Part shown: one piece after another, positions 30,361-40,722 of the stretch
Layout of the letters: every line of letters starts with the position of its first letter
Numbering within the stretch: position 1 is the stretch's first letter
NCBI RefSeq assembly: GCF_900009265.2
Contig: NZ_LR734982.1
Location: forward strand, 102,684-166,683
DNA length: 64,000 bases
Reading direction: 5' to 3'
DNA from: Planktothrix paucivesiculata PCC 9631
Lineage (GTDB): Bacteria > Cyanobacteriota > Cyanobacteriia > Cyanobacteriales > Microcoleaceae
The notes under the pieces: model-generated
The model's input: the letters and a program-made list of their open reading frames with translations, nothing else
Told to the model about the DNA's origin: nothing
The model's database searches: none
Position numbers and translations under genes: made by a program

Positions 30361-31800
30361 TTAAACCGAAATAAAAGAACCTTGAAGTTGTTCAGGAAGA
30401 AGATTATAAACTATGCCTAAAACTTGATTTGAACCCGTGACACGAATGACTGTTTGAGAAAAAGAACCTGTTGATAACTCTAAGGTTAAATTCCCTTCTG
30501 TTAAACCTTCTGTTAAGCCAATTTTATCAATACCGGGTTCAAAATCTTCAATAATATCCGCTAAATTTTGATCTAAATTAGAGGTTGCTAAGGAAAGAAT
30601 AAACAGATCAGATCCTATTCCTCCAGTTAAATAGTCACTCCCTAAATCTCCAGTTAACGTATCATTTCCGGCTTCTCCGTAGAGGTAATCAAAATCTTGA
30701 CCTCCTGCTAATAAATCATTACCTAATCCACCCCAAATTATATCAAATCCTAAATTTCCATATAAATTATCATTCCCTTCATCTCCATAAAGATCATCGG
30801 AATTTTTCCCGCCAAATATATTATCATTTCCCTCTAAACTCTTAATAGTATCATCTCCTTGATATCCATAGAGAAAATTGTCATTAATTGTGCCAATAAT
30901 ATTATCATTTCCGCTATAAACAGAGGTATTAATAATTTGATTAATCCAATCTGCATAAACTGAAACTCGGGTATCAGAAGCATATTCTCCAAAGCTCTCA
31001 TCTAAGCTACTGGTAACATCAATACCCTGTGCTGCCGGGGTAAAACCCGTGGAAGTTAGACCCGCAATTTTGCCATCAATAAAAGCTGGCCCTCCCGAAT
31101 CTCCCGGGCTAATATTGACTTCTTCTAATCCCAATCCTAAATCATAAATACCAAATTCTTTTCCAAAAGCATCATTTTGGGGCAAACCATTATCAAAATC
31201 ATAAATTAATTGTTTTCCAGGTTGATGATTATAATAATACGGAGCGCCATTAAATAAATCACCCAGAGCATCATAACGATTTTTTCCTGTCCGTTTGGTT
31301 GCAACAGCATCAGGATAACTATTTTGTCCTAAATTACCCGTTGCCGGAACACCATAACCGACTTTTTGCATCACTTGACCCACCTCATCAAACCCCGTAT
31401 AAATCTCATAACGATTGGCAGTGGGCGGTGCAGGTTGAGCCAACTCTAAAATAGCAATATCATTGTTATAATTAAAGTCAGCATTCCAATCGGGATGAAT
31501 ATAAATTTGAGAGACAGGAATAGCAATTTGACCCGAGGGTAAATCAAAATAAATCGTATATTCTGAAGGAGAAAAATATTCTGGATTTCCTGATTTATCC
31601 GTAACACAATGGGCAACGGTTAAAATATGATTCCCCGTTATTAATAATGATCCGGTACAACTGCCGCCATTAATATCTTGAATCTTAACAACACCATCTA
31701 AATTTGTCCCTGGTTGTACAATATAACCAGGATTGAATGGATCAGAAGTGGGAACAGAAATCCGAGGTTGAGGTGCAATTACAGAAAAAGAAGTTGACAT
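30361..31800 (-). CDS. trypsin-like serine protease with RTX calcium-binding repeats
   Basis: A 479-residue extracellular protease. Residues about 25-285 are a trypsin-like (S1) domain with the triad visible as LTVAHCV (His), NNDIAILEL (Asp) and GDSGGPAF (Ser). Residues about 290-400 carry glycine/aspartate nonapeptide RTX repeats (GGKNSDDLYGDEGNDNLYG and similar), which bind calcium. There is no N-terminal signal peptide, so type I secretion through the C-terminal signal is expected. No type I exporter genes are nearby. Likely function is secreted or surface proteolysis; substrate unknown. Confidence 0.9.
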   Translation of the reverse strand: MSTSFSVIAPQPRISVPTSDPFNPGYIVQPGTNLDGVVKIQDINGGSCTGSLLITGNHILTVAHCVTDKSGNPEYFSPSEYTIYFDLPSGQIAIPVSQIYIHPDWNADFNYNNDIAILELAQPAPPTANRYEIYTGFDEVGQVMQKVGYGVPATGNLGQNSYPDAVATKRTGKNRYDALGDLFNGAPYYYNHQPGKQLIYDFDNGLPQNDAFGKEFGIYDLGLGLEEVNISPGDSGGPAFIDGKIAGLTSTGFTPAAQGIDVTSSLDESFGEYASDTRVSVYADWINQIINTSVYSGNDNIIGTINDNFLYGYQGDDTIKSLEGNDNIFGGKNSDDLYGDEGNDNLYGNLGFDIIWGGLGNDLLAGGQDFDYLYGEAGNDTLTGDLGSDYLTGGIGSDLFILSLATSNLDQNLADIIEDFEPGIDKIGLTEGLTEGNLTLELSTGSFSQTVIRVTGSNQVLGIVYNLLPEQLQGSFISV

Positions 31801-31920
31801 TTTGCTTTACTTAAATCAGGATAGTCTGGGTGGGTTTGGTCTGAGGATTCAGAATCAAATAGATCAATTTTTGATTTCATATTAACATAAAGAAAAACCA
31901 TTCAATTTCCAGAACCTTCT

Positions 31921-32178
31921 ATGGCAGCAAACGTTGAAATTTACACTTGGAGTACCTGTCCCTTTTGTATCCGAGCTAAAGCATTACTGAAAAAAAAAGG
32001 TGTAGACTTCACTGAATATACCATTGATGGGGATGAAGGGGCGCGAGATCAAATGGCACAACGGGCTAATGGTAGTCGTTCGGTTCCCCAAATCTTTATT
32101 AATGATCAGTATATTGGGGGGTGTGATGATATTCATGCTTTAGATCGTCAGGGAAAACTTGATCCTTTACTGGGTTAA
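31921..32178 (+). CDS. grxC: glutaredoxin 3
   Basis: A class I dithiol glutaredoxin, 85 residues, cytosolic. The redox motif is CPFC (residues 13-16), and the glutathione-binding blocks RSVPQIFIN and GGCDDI follow. It uses glutathione to reduce protein disulphides. gshB lies 117 bases downstream on the same strand; this grxC-gshB pairing is conserved in cyanobacteria and links the reductase with supply of its cofactor. Confidence 0.95.
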   Translation: MAANVEIYTWSTCPFCIRAKALLKKKGVDFTEYTIDGDEGARDQMAQRANGSRSVPQIFINDQYIGGCDDIHALDRQGKLDPLLG

Positions 32179-32295
32179 TTCTAATATCAATCCTGGCAAA
32201 ACAAAACACTCTTGATTTACTCTGAGTTGGTTTTTAATGCCGGGATTTATCGATCATTCGTTGTTTGATTTGTTAACTATTAATTGTAAATAAAG

Positions 32296-33267
32296 ATGAA
32301 ATTTGCTTTCATTATTGACCCGGTTAAAACATTAAATCCCAGTCATGATACCAGCGTTGCTTTAATGGAAGCTACGCAACTTTTAGGACATGAAGTTTGG
32401 ATCACACAAGCTCACCAATTAAATGTGGTTGAAGGTCAAACCTGGGCGCTTTTAACCCCGGTTTCTCTGACTCCGATTATCAGAGATCAGGATCGTTGGA
32501 AAGTTGATGAACCCTGGTTTTCGGTGGGTCAATCGATACTCCAACCCCTAGAAAATATGGATGCGGTATTCATGCGAACCGATCCTCCGGTGACAATTCC
32601 CTATCTCTATGCTACCTATCTTTTAGACTATATTAACCCCGAAAAAACTTTGGTTGTTAATTCTCCCCATGGGTTAAGAAAAGCAAATGAAAAAATGTAC
32701 GCGCTGCAATTTAAAGATTGTATTCCTACAACTATTGTTAGTGGTGATAAACGGGTAATTAGGGAGTTTGTTGAACGTCAAGGAGCGGCGGTTTTAAAAC
32801 CCTTGGGTGGAAAAGCGGGAGAGGGTATTTTGTTTTTACAAGGTAGCGATCGCAATTTCAATTCTTTAATTGAAATTAGTACCAAACAGGGTTTATATCC
32901 GGTCATGATTCAGACTTTTTTACCCGAAGCAAAAGAGGGAGATAAACGGATTATTCTGTTAAATGGTGAACCGATTGGAGCTATTAATCGGATTCCTACG
33001 GGTCAAGAATTTAGAGGAAATATGGCTGTAGGTGGACGGGTTGCTAAAACCGAAATTACAGATCGAGAACGGGAAATTTGTCAGAAATTAGCATCTCAAT
33101 TAATCGCTGATGGCTTATATTTTGTAGGAATTGATATCATTGGAGGATATTTAACTGAAGTTAATGTTACCAGTCCCACCGGGATTAGAGAAATTGATTT
33201 ATTGGATGAAGTTTATTTAGGAAAACAGGTGATAGAATGGGTAGAAAATAAAATTAAGACCCGTTGA
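32296..33267 (+). CDS. gshB: glutathione synthetase
   Basis: GshB joins gamma-glutamylcysteine and glycine with ATP to make glutathione. 323 residues, ATP-grasp fold: the N-terminal IIDPVKTLNPSHDTSVALM, the MRTDPPVTIPYLYATY block, the ATP-site VLKPLGGKAGEGI and metal/substrate block EVNVTSPTGIREID are all present. It is downstream of grxC. Confidence 0.96.
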   Translation: MKFAFIIDPVKTLNPSHDTSVALMEATQLLGHEVWITQAHQLNVVEGQTWALLTPVSLTPIIRDQDRWKVDEPWFSVGQSILQPLENMDAVFMRTDPPVTIPYLYATYLLDYINPEKTLVVNSPHGLRKANEKMYALQFKDCIPTTIVSGDKRVIREFVERQGAAVLKPLGGKAGEGILFLQGSDRNFNSLIEISTKQGLYPVMIQTFLPEAKEGDKRIILLNGEPIGAINRIPTGQEFRGNMAVGGRVAKTEITDREREICQKLASQLIADGLYFVGIDIIGGYLTEVNVTSPTGIREIDLLDEVYLGKQVIEWVENKIKTR

Positions 33268-33642
33268 TAAATATTAACTGCTAGAGGGAAAGCGATCGCA
33301 TCTCCCAACAAATTTGTTGAAGCTAATACAAATACCCCCATATTCGCTTGCACAATAGTCAAAGGTTGAGAGGTGCGATCTTTGGTAATAAACCCGGTTA
33401 TTGCGCCGTTGTTGCGCCGTTGTTGCGCTTCAGCGCAATCCGATAAATAACCATGACCGATAAACAGTTTTTTAAACATAGAATTAGCAGTAGTCTCTGT
33501 TTATGAATAGCGATCGCCCACTGATGAACAAACCCTATATAGCAATCCTCAATCAGTTGTAATAAATTATAGGACTCAAACTCTACGTTAGGGGGTAATT
33601 CATGAATTGTTCCTACCGTAAATCAAAGAGGATTGCTATAGT
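33268..33642. other. intergenic region with a possible gene remnant and a MITE
   Basis: This 375-base gap holds three things. First, a minus-strand open frame (about 33213-33479) that begins MFKKLFIGHGYLSD and runs into antisense gshB; it has no recognisable family and may be a remnant. Second, inside it, two tandem GCGCCGTTGTT units and a TTGCGCTTCAGCGCAA palindrome (33398-33440). Third, a 103-base inverted-repeat element (33538-33640). Confidence 0.5.
33538..33640. mobile_element. miniature inverted-repeat element (TATAGCAATCCTC ends)
   Basis: Perfect 13-bp terminal inverted repeats TATAGCAATCCTC (33538-33550) and GAGGATTGCTATA (33628-33640) bound a 103-base non-coding segment. It abuts the stop codon of the lipoprotein gene (33643-33645). 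The TATAGCAATC ends resemble those of MITE-like elements I know from filamentous cyanobacteria; no transposase is present in the window. Confidence 0.65.
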
Positions 33643-35280
33643 TTAATCGATATTAACGGTTTGGGTTTCTTCTGTGATGGTTTGAGTTTTAATAGTTAAT
33701 TCCGGTGTGGAATCTTCTATTTCAGAAATAGAATTTTCTTCTTCTAAAAGAAGTTCTGGAACTGGATTAATATTTTCTGAGTCTTGGGGTTCGATGATAG
33801 GTTCTGGAAATGGAACTTGATCAGCAATTTCAGGTAAGGGTGTCGGAGAATTAGATGTGACTTGAACTGGACTGAATAACTGAAGACGGAAACGACTCAA
33901 AAATCCACCCAATTGTTTAGCTAGGGGTTCAGGAGGAACATCCGGTCTTGTTTCTTGGGGTGGGATTTCAGATCCTACAGGTTCAGGTTGTTCTGCTTCT
34001 ACAATAGGTTCAGGTTCCACCGTTAATTCTACGGGTTCCGATGGAGTCGCTTCAGGTTCCACAGTCAATTCTGCGGGTTCCGATGGAGTCGCTTCAGGTT
34101 CCACAGTCAATTCTGCGGGTTCCGATGGAGTCGCTTCAGGTTCTAGGGTTGTTTCTACTTCGGGCGCGGTTTGGTCAACGGGCTCAGTCGTAGGTTCATC
34201 TACGGGAGTCGAAATAAGTTCCGGTTCGGTCGTGGGAAGTTCTTCCGGTTCAGGTGTTTCAATCAAGTCTTGAGTGGCAAAATTAGGATTAAGGATTCCT
34301 TTGAGATCTGCAAAAGATAGTTTTTCTTGAGTAAGTTGAGACAGGGTATTTTTTAAATTAGGATTATAGGTAATCACCCGGCCGGTTTTATTAAAAACAT
34401 TATCAACGGGATTTCCCTGTTCATTCAGATATTCAATTTGTACCCAGTTTTTACCCGGTTTTAGCCCTTTAAGGTATAAAGGTTGCCATTTATCGGTGGT
34501 GAAGCTTTCGCCATTAACAGTAATCCGAATTTGCCAATCAACAATTTCATCTGCTGGATTATCTTGGGCAACAATATGTAAAGGGGCATTATTTAGGTGA
34601 AAGTCTAGTAATATCGGTTCCGCACCGTATACTCCCTGGGGACGGTTATAAGTTAGTAAGGGTAGATTTTGATCGGGGTGATGATCAGGGGTTTTTGTGA
34701 AAATATGAAAGGTGGTTTGGGCAAAAGATCCTTCATTTTTGTAGCTTTCATCCCAAGGATAGGCAGCAAAAACCCTTAAAGTATGGGTTCCGGGGTCTAA
34801 ATTCTCGAAAGTAATGGGAGTGGTAAGATCGTAAACGTCAATATTGGGTTGATTATCCAAGATCACTTGTAAATGGGGCCCTAAACCATATTTAGGATCT
34901 TGGAATAGGGGAAAACCCTGAACTTGGAGTTGCAAGTTAATCCTATCGTCTTCTAGTAGTTGATCGGGTTGAGGATTGAGGATAGTTACTTGAGGCTGGT
35001 AAACGTCAAGGGATGGACGAAGTTTTTGGATCAGTTTGGGGGGAGAAACCTGAGAAATCGGTTGGACGGCTTTAGAGATCCCCAGGGGGGGAGAAGTTAG
35101 AGGCGGAACTTCTGATGCGGAATTTCCACATCCAGTCAGACTGATAATGATTAAGAGTGCTAACAGGGTTGTGAGTTGGGTTTTTGCTCTTGTCCATCCC
35201 TGAAGTATGGGGTTTAGCACCTGATTTTTTTGAAGGAAGCCCAATCTAGTTTTATCCATAGGTTTTTTATTGAAAATCAT
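33643..35280 (-). CDS. repeat-containing Pro/Glu-rich lipoprotein of unknown function
   Basis: A 545-residue protein anchored by a lipoprotein signal: a hydrophobic stretch (TTLLALLIIISLTG) ends in the lipobox SLTGC with C51 as the lipidated cysteine. Residues about 95-310 appear to be beta-rich, Ig-like domains (VTILNPQPDQLLEDDRINLQ; DPGTHTLRVFAAYPW). Residues about 330-480 are Pro/Glu/Thr-rich and include three perfect-register copies of a 14-residue unit (EATPSEPAELTVEP), encoded by 42-bp DNA repeats. The C-terminal end is acidic. Probably periplasmic or cell-surface and extended; the function is unknown. Confidence 0.75.
   Translation of the reverse strand: MIFNKKPMDKTRLGFLQKNQVLNPILQGWTRAKTQLTTLLALLIIISLTGCGNSASEVPPLTSPPLGISKAVQPISQVSPPKLIQKLRPSLDVYQPQVTILNPQPDQLLEDDRINLQLQVQGFPLFQDPKYGLGPHLQVILDNQPNIDVYDLTTPITFENLDPGTHTLRVFAAYPWDESYKNEGSFAQTTFHIFTKTPDHHPDQNLPLLTYNRPQGVYGAEPILLDFHLNNAPLHIVAQDNPADEIVDWQIRITVNGESFTTDKWQPLYLKGLKPGKNWVQIEYLNEQGNPVDNVFNKTGRVITYNPNLKNTLSQLTQEKLSFADLKGILNPNFATQDLIETPEPEELPTTEPELISTPVDEPTTEPVDQTAPEVETTLEPEATPSEPAELTVEPEATPSEPAELTVEPEATPSEPVELTVEPEPIVEAEQPEPVGSEIPPQETRPDVPPEPLAKQLGGFLSRFRLQLFSPVQVTSNSPTPLPEIADQVPFPEPIIEPQDSENINPVPELLLEEENSISEIEDSTPELTIKTQTITEETQTVNID
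34019..34144. repeat. three 42-bp tandem repeats within the lipoprotein gene
   Basis: Units at 34019-34060, 34061-34102 and 34103-34144 are nearly identical and code for 14-residue Pro/Glu-rich units. Copy number is likely to vary between strains by slippage. Confidence 0.85.
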
Positions 35281-35918
35281 AAGCCCAACCTTAATCTATC
35301 GGTTTTCGGGGGGTATTTAACTTCCCTGGGTTCGGTAGGGTGTCACTTGAGGAGTTCAGACCAATCCTAGCGCGGAATTGGGAAAGAAAAAAAGTAAAGT
35401 AAAGTCCCCGGAGTTGGTTTTGATCCCAGGTTTAAACGGACAAGGTTTTGTATCTTCTAGGTTATGGGGATATATTTTAAGTTTTGTAACATTTGTGGGG
35501 AAAAATTTGACTTTTTGAAATGCTTGTGAAAACTAAAATGATGATTTTGTAAAGAATCACGGGGAATTTTAATTATTGTTAACAAGTAGTTCCCCCCGGA
35601 TTCAAAAAGATGATATATCATTTAAAGACAACAGCTACCCCAAACGGAAAGCCACTGCTATGCAAGGGTTTAGGTGCGGGTTAGTTGTCGAAATAAAATT
35701 TTAAAAGCCTTAAGGCAAACACAGGGGTGTTCTGTTGCCCCCGAACAAAGGTTGGTTTTAGTGCAGGTATAAACCTGAATAATTAGTCTCATAGAAATTT
35801 ATCTATGAAACAAGTTAACGAAACACTAACTTTTGTTAAGGATTTTGAAAAAGGGGTATAACTTCTGTCAAAATCTGCAACGTTACTTATTTTTTGTCAC
35901 AGGTCGAGGAGAGTCTAA
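35281..35918 (+). promoter_or_regulatory. long leader/control region of psaA-psaB
   Basis: This 638-base region has no convincing ORF and lies between the divergent lipoprotein gene and psaA. A good sigma-70-type promoter candidate is TTGTTA (35833-35838), 18-base spacer, TATAAC (35857-35862), 57 bases before the ATG. GAGGAG (35906-35911) is the psaA ribosome binding site. Cyanobacterial psaAB is known to be strongly light-regulated from multiple promoters with RpaB (HLR1) sites; I found no unambiguous HLR1 direct repeat by eye. Confidence 0.5.
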
Positions 35919-38174
35919 ATGACAATCAGTCCTCCAGAGCGTGAGGCAAAAGTAAAGGTTACGGTTGATAAAAATCCGGTTCCTACATCTTTCGAAAGAT
36001 GGTCTAAACCAGGACACTTTCGCCGTGACCTCGCCAAAGGGCCAAATACAACCACTTGGATTTGGAACCTACACGCCGACGCTCACGACTTCGATAGTCA
36101 TACCAGCGATTTAGAAGATATTTCGCGTAAAATTTTTAGCGCCCATTTTGGTCATTTAGCCGTGATTTTTATCTGGTTAAGTGGTGCCTACTTCCACGGC
36201 GCTAAATTTTCGAACTACGAAGCTTGGTTGGCTAACCCTACGGGGATTAAGCCTAGCGCTCAAGTTGTATGGCCAATTTTCGGCCAAGAAATTTTAAACG
36301 GTGATGTTGGTGGTGGCTTCCACGGGATTCAGATTACCTCTGGATTATTCCAACTGTGGCGAGCTTCTGGTTTCACCAACACATACCAGCTTTATTGCAC
36401 CGCCATTGGTGCGCTGGTAATGGCAGGTTTGATGCTGTTTGCTGGTTGGTTCCACTATCACAAACGCGCTCCCAAACTGGAATGGTTCCAGAATGTGGAG
36501 TCGATGATGAACCACCACTTAGCTGGCTTGTTGGGTCTAGGCTGTTTGTCTTGGGCGGGTCACCAAATTCATGTGTCCTTACCCGTGAACAAACTGCTGG
36601 ATGCGGGAGTGGCGGCGAAGGATATTCCTTTACCCCATGAATTCATCCTCAATCCCAACCTGATGGCAGAACTGTATCCCAGTTTTAAAGAAGGTTTAAC
36701 ACCATTCTTTACCTTGAATTGGGGAGTCTATTCGGACTTCTTAACTTTCAAAGGTGGATTAAACCCCCAAACAGGCGGTCTGTGGTTATCCGATACTGCA
36801 CACCATCACCTGGCACTGGCAGTCCTGTTCATCATTGCTGGCCATATGTACCGGACAAACTGGGGCATTGGTCACAGCATGAAGGAAATCTTAGAAGCCC
36901 ATAAAGGCCCCTTCACCGGAGAAGGCCATAAAGGACTCTATGAAATCCTGACCACCTCTTGGCACGCTCAGTTGGCGATTAACCTCGCATTGATGGGTTC
37001 TTTGAGCATCATTGTGGCTCACCACATGTACTCAATGCCTCCCTATCCTTACATTGCGACGGATTATCCCACCCAGTTGTCTCTGTTCACACACCATGTG
37101 TGGATTGGTGGCTTCCTGATTGTGGGTGCAGGAGCTCACGCTTCCATTTTCATGGTGCGTGATTACGTTCCGGCCAACAATGTCAACAACTTGCTAGATC
37201 GGGTGCTTCGTCACCGCGATGCAATTATCTCCCACCTGAACTGGGTCTGTATCTTCTTGGGATTCCATAGCTTTGGGTTATATGTTCATAACGACACCAT
37301 GCGTGCGTTTGGACGTCCCCAAGATATGTTCTCGGATACAGGGATTCAACTCCAACCCGTGTTTGCCCAATGGGTGCAAAACATTCACGCTCTGGCCCCG
37401 GGTAGCACTGCTCCCCACGCCTTAGCTAGTGTTAGCCCTGTATTTGGCGGCGGTGTCGTAGCCGTCGGTGGCAAAGTAGCAATGATGCCGATTGTGTTAG
37501 GTACGGCGGACTTCATGGTTCACCATATCCATGCCTTCACGATTCACGTCACAGTTTTAATTCTGCTGAAAGGCGTTTTATACGCCCGTAGCTCTCGCTT
37601 GGTTCCCGACAAGAGTGAATTGGGTTTCCGATTCCCTTGCGATGGGCCAGGTCGGGGTGGTACTTGCCAAGTCTCTGGCTGGGATCACGTTTTCCTGGGT
37701 CTGTTCTGGATGTACAACTCCCTCTCCATCGTAATTTTCCACTTTAGCTGGAAGATGCAATCCGATGTCTGGGGAACCGTTGGTTCAGACGGCACCGTTT
37801 CTCACATCACCAGTGGCAACTTTGCCCAGAGTGCCATTACCATTAACGGATGGCTGCGTGATTTCCTGTGGGCGCAAGCTGCTCAGGTAATCAGTTCCTA
37901 CGGATCAGCCCTCTCCGCCTACGGTCTGTTGTTCTTGGGTGCCCACTTCGTTTGGGCGTTCAGCTTAATGTTCCTGTTCAGTGGCCGCGGTTACTGGCAA
38001 GAACTGATTGAGTCCATTGTTTGGGCGCATAATAAGCTGAAATTAGCCCCAGCAATTCAACCTCGCGCTCTGAGTATTACTCAAGGTCGTGCGGTTGGTG
38101 TAGCTCACTACCTCTTAGGAGGCATTGCTACAACTTGGGCATTCTTCCTAGCCCGAATTATTTCAGTAGGATGA
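35919..38174 (+). CDS. psaA: photosystem I P700 apoprotein A1
   Basis: PsaA, one of the two reaction-centre subunits of photosystem I in the thylakoid membrane; binds P700, antenna chlorophylls, A0, A1 and half of the FX iron-sulphur cluster. 751 residues with 11 transmembrane helices and many chlorophyll-ligating histidines (for example [22 protein letters not shown]). The FX-ligand loop [18 protein letters not shown] has both cysteines. Transcribed with psaB 91 bases downstream. A GAGGAG ribosome site fixes the start. Confidence 0.99.
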   Translation: MTISPPEREAKVKVTVDKNPVPTSFERWSKPGHFRRDLAKGPNTTTWIWNLHADAHDFDSHTSDLEDISRKIFSAHFGHLAVIFIWLSGAYFHGAKFSNYEAWLANPTGIKPSAQVVWPIFGQEILNGDVGGGFHGIQITSGLFQLWRASGFTNTYQLYCTAIGALVMAGLMLFAGWFHYHKRAPKLEWFQNVESMMNHHLAGLLGLGCLSWAGHQIHVSLPVNKLLDAGVAAKDIPLPHEFILNPNLMAELYPSFKEGLTPFFTLNWGVYSDFLTFKGGLNPQTGGLWLSDTAHHHLALAVLFIIAGHMYRTNWGIGHSMKEILEAHKGPFTGEGHKGLYEILTTSWHAQLAINLALMGSLSIIVAHHMYSMPPYPYIATDYPTQLSLFTHHVWIGGFLIVGAGAHASIFMVRDYVPANNVNNLLDRVLRHRDAIISHLNWVCIFLGFHSFGLYVHNDTMRAFGRPQDMFSDTGIQLQPVFAQWVQNIHALAPGSTAPHALASVSPVFGGGVVAVGGKVAMMPIVLGTADFMVHHIHAFTIHVTVLILLKGVLYARSSRLVPDKSELGFRFPCDGPGRGGTCQVSGWDHVFLGLFWMYNSLSIVIFHFSWKMQSDVWGTVGSDGTVSHITSGNFAQSAITINGWLRDFLWAQAAQVISSYGSALSAYGLLFLGAHFVWAFSLMFLFSGRGYWQELIESIVWAHNKLKLAPAIQPRALSITQGRAVGVAHYLLGGIATTWAFFLARIISVG

Positions 38175-38185
38175 AAACTCTCTGC

Positions 38186-38229
38186 TCAGGGGCTGGGAAA
38201 GGCTGAATCAGCTTTCTCCTTCCCCCTGA
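38186..38229 (+). promoter_or_regulatory. long stem-loop between psaA and psaB
   Basis: TCAGGGG (38186-38192) pairs with CCCCTGA (38223-38229), and inner segments GAAAG/CTTTC and CTGA/TCAG extend the stem with small bulges. There is no T-run, so it is more likely an mRNA-stability or processing element than a terminator. It lies in the 91-base psaA-psaB gap. Confidence 0.6.
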
Positions 38230-38265
38230 AGCGGAATAACAAAGAACACGATTTAGTTAGGACTT

Positions 38266-40494
38266 ATGGCAACTAAATTCCCAAAATTTAGCCAGGACTT
38301 GGCCCAAGACCCGACAACACGTCGGATTTGGTACGGGATTGCCACAGCCCATGATTTCGAGACCCATGATGGTATAACAGAGGAAAATCTTTACCAAAAG
38401 ATCTTTGCTTCCCACTTCGGTCACCTCGCTATCATTTTCCTCTGGACTTCAGGCAACCTGTTCCACGTCGCTTGGCAAGGTAATTTTGAACAATGGGTTA
38501 AAGATCCTTTAAATATTCGCCCCATTGCTCACGCCATTTGGGATCCCCAATTTGGCCAACCTGCGGTAGAAGCTTTCACCCAAGCGGGTGCTTCTAACCC
38601 AGTGAACATCGCTTATTCTGGGGTATACCACTGGTGGTATACCATCGGAATGCGCTCAAATGCTGACCTGTATCAAGGGTCTATCTTCCTGTTGCTTTTG
38701 GCTGCTACCTTCCTGTTCGCAGGTTGGTTACACCTACAACCGAAGTATCGTCCCAGTCTGTCTTGGTTCAAGAATGCTGAATCTCGTTTGAACCACCACT
38801 TGGCAGGTCTGTTCGGGGTTAGTTCCCTGGCTTGGACTGGTCACTTGGTTCACGTTGCCATTCCTGAATCTCGCGGACAACACGTGGGTTGGGATAATTT
38901 CCTCAGCACTCTGCCCCACCCGGCAGGTCTGGCTCCCTTCTTCACGGGTAACTGGGGTGTGTACGCACAAAGCCCAGATACCGCTGGTCACATTTTTGGA
39001 ACCTCTACGGGTTCTGGAACCGCTATTCTGACCTTCTTAGGTGGTTTCCATCCTCAAACTGAGTCTCTCTGGTTGACGGATATGGCTCACCACCATTTGG
39101 CGATCGCAGTGTTGTTCATCATTGCGGGCCATATGTACCGGACAAACTTTGGAATTGGTCATAGCATCAAAGAAATGATGAATTCCAAAGATCCTCTGTT
39201 CGGGATCAAAAATGAAGGGCCGTTCAACCTGCCTCATCAAGGGTTGTACGACACCATGAATAACTCCCTGCACTTCCAGTTAGCATTTGCTCTGGCTGCG
39301 CTGGGTGTGATCACCTCCCTGGTAGCGCAACATATGTACGCGCTGCCTCCCTACGCCTTCATCGCTAAGGATTACACCACGATGGCGGCGCTGTATACCC
39401 ACCACCAATATATTGCTGGGTTCTTAATGGTCGGGGCTTTCGCTCACGGGGCAATCTTCCTGGTGCGCGACTATGATTCCGAACAGAACAAAGGCAACGT
39501 CTTGGATCGGATGTTACAGCACAAAGAGGCCCTCATCTCTCACTTAAGCTGGGTGTCTCTGTTCCTCGGTTTCCACACTCTGGGCTTATATGTCCATAAC
39601 GATGTGGTGGTTGCCTTTGGAACTCCTGAAAAGCAAATTCTGATTGAACCGGTTTTTGCCCAATTTGTTCAAGCGGCTTCGGGTAAAGTGCTGTATGGCA
39701 TGGATGTTTTATTGTCCAACGCTGACAGCATCGCCACCACTGCTTGGCCTAACGCTGGTAACGTCTGGTTGCCCGGTTGGTTAGATGCTATCAACTCTGG
39801 TAGCAACTCCCTATTCCTGAGCATTGGCCCTGGAGACTTCTTAGTTCACCATGCCATCGCTCTAGGTCTGCACACCACCACCTTGATTTTGGTCAAAGGT
39901 GCGTTGGATGCCCGTGGCTCTAAGCTGATGCCCGACAAGAAAGACTTCGGTTATGCCTTCCCTTGTGATGGCCCTGGCCGTGGTGGTACTTGCGACATCT
40001 CCGCTTGGGACTCTTTCTACCTGTCGATGTTCTGGATGCTGAATACCATTGGTTGGACAACCTTCTACTGGCACTGGAAGCACCTGGGCGTCTGGCAAGG
40101 AAACGTTGCTCAGTTCAACGAATCCTCCACCTATTTGATGGGCTGGTTCCGTGACTATCTGTGGCTGAATTCCGCTCAGTTAATTAACGGTTACAACCCT
40201 TATGGAACCAATAACCTGTCGGTTTGGGCTTGGATGTTCCTATTCGGACACCTAGTTTGGGCCACTGGATTTATGTTCCTGATCTCTTGGCGGGGTTACT
40301 GGCAAGAGTTAATCGAAACGATTGTCTGGGCCCATGAGCGGACTCCTTTGGCGAACTTAGTTCGTTGGAAAGACAAACCTGTGGCTCTATCTATCGTTCA
40401 AGCTCGTGTGGTTGGTTTAGCTCACTTTACCGTTGGCTATATCCTCACCTATGCAGCGTTCCTAATTGCCTCGACTGCGAGTAAGTTTGGTTGA
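38266..40494 (+). CDS. psaB: photosystem I P700 apoprotein A2
   Basis: PsaB, partner of PsaA in the PSI core. 742 residues, 11 transmembrane helices. The FX loop [18 protein letters not shown] supplies the other two cysteine ligands. Conserved histidine-rich helices ([13 protein letters not shown]) are intact. Second gene of the psaAB operon; a strong terminator follows. Confidence 0.99.
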   Translation: MATKFPKFSQDLAQDPTTRRIWYGIATAHDFETHDGITEENLYQKIFASHFGHLAIIFLWTSGNLFHVAWQGNFEQWVKDPLNIRPIAHAIWDPQFGQPAVEAFTQAGASNPVNIAYSGVYHWWYTIGMRSNADLYQGSIFLLLLAATFLFAGWLHLQPKYRPSLSWFKNAESRLNHHLAGLFGVSSLAWTGHLVHVAIPESRGQHVGWDNFLSTLPHPAGLAPFFTGNWGVYAQSPDTAGHIFGTSTGSGTAILTFLGGFHPQTESLWLTDMAHHHLAIAVLFIIAGHMYRTNFGIGHSIKEMMNSKDPLFGIKNEGPFNLPHQGLYDTMNNSLHFQLAFALAALGVITSLVAQHMYALPPYAFIAKDYTTMAALYTHHQYIAGFLMVGAFAHGAIFLVRDYDSEQNKGNVLDRMLQHKEALISHLSWVSLFLGFHTLGLYVHNDVVVAFGTPEKQILIEPVFAQFVQAASGKVLYGMDVLLSNADSIATTAWPNAGNVWLPGWLDAINSGSNSLFLSIGPGDFLVHHAIALGLHTTTLILVKGALDARGSKLMPDKKDFGYAFPCDGPGRGGTCDISAWDSFYLSMFWMLNTIGWTTFYWHWKHLGVWQGNVAQFNESSTYLMGWFRDYLWLNSAQLINGYNPYGTNNLSVWAWMFLFGHLVWATGFMFLISWRGYWQELIETIVWAHERTPLANLVRWKDKPVALSIVQARVVGLAHFTVGYILTYAAFLIASTASKFG

Positions 40495-40531
40495 TGTAAC
40501 TATTAATTCAATCCTCGTTTGATAGGTAATT

Positions 40532-40567
40532 AAAAATATCCCCTGCTTTCGAGTGGGGGATTTTTAT
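40532..40567 (+). terminator. factor-independent terminator of psaAB
   Basis: AAAAATATCCCC pairs with GGGGGATTTTTATT around an 11-base loop. The G/C stem flanked by A-run and T-run, 37 bases after the psaB stop, is a textbook terminator. Confidence 0.85.
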
Positions 40568-40722
40568 TGGTTATTTTTTAATAAAAATTTTGATTCAGAC
40601 TTGCTATTTTTCTAGTTTCTATGATTTGCGGTAAAATATTCATATTCATCTTTTATAGGCTAAAATCAACATAAATATACCTCAAGTTAAAAATCCAGTT
40701 GAAGCTATCGATTTAATATAAA

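Noticed and set aside
35281-35918. HLR1 (RpaB) direct repeats before psaA
   Set aside because: Single TGTAAC- and GTTAC-like words are present, but no correctly spaced pair could be placed with confidence.
37578-37760. Minus-strand ORF inside psaA, and similar ORFs opposite psaB (38734-38991, 39037-39273, 39862-40098)
   Set aside because: These are antisense shadows of strongly conserved genes, without ribosome sites or recognisable domains.
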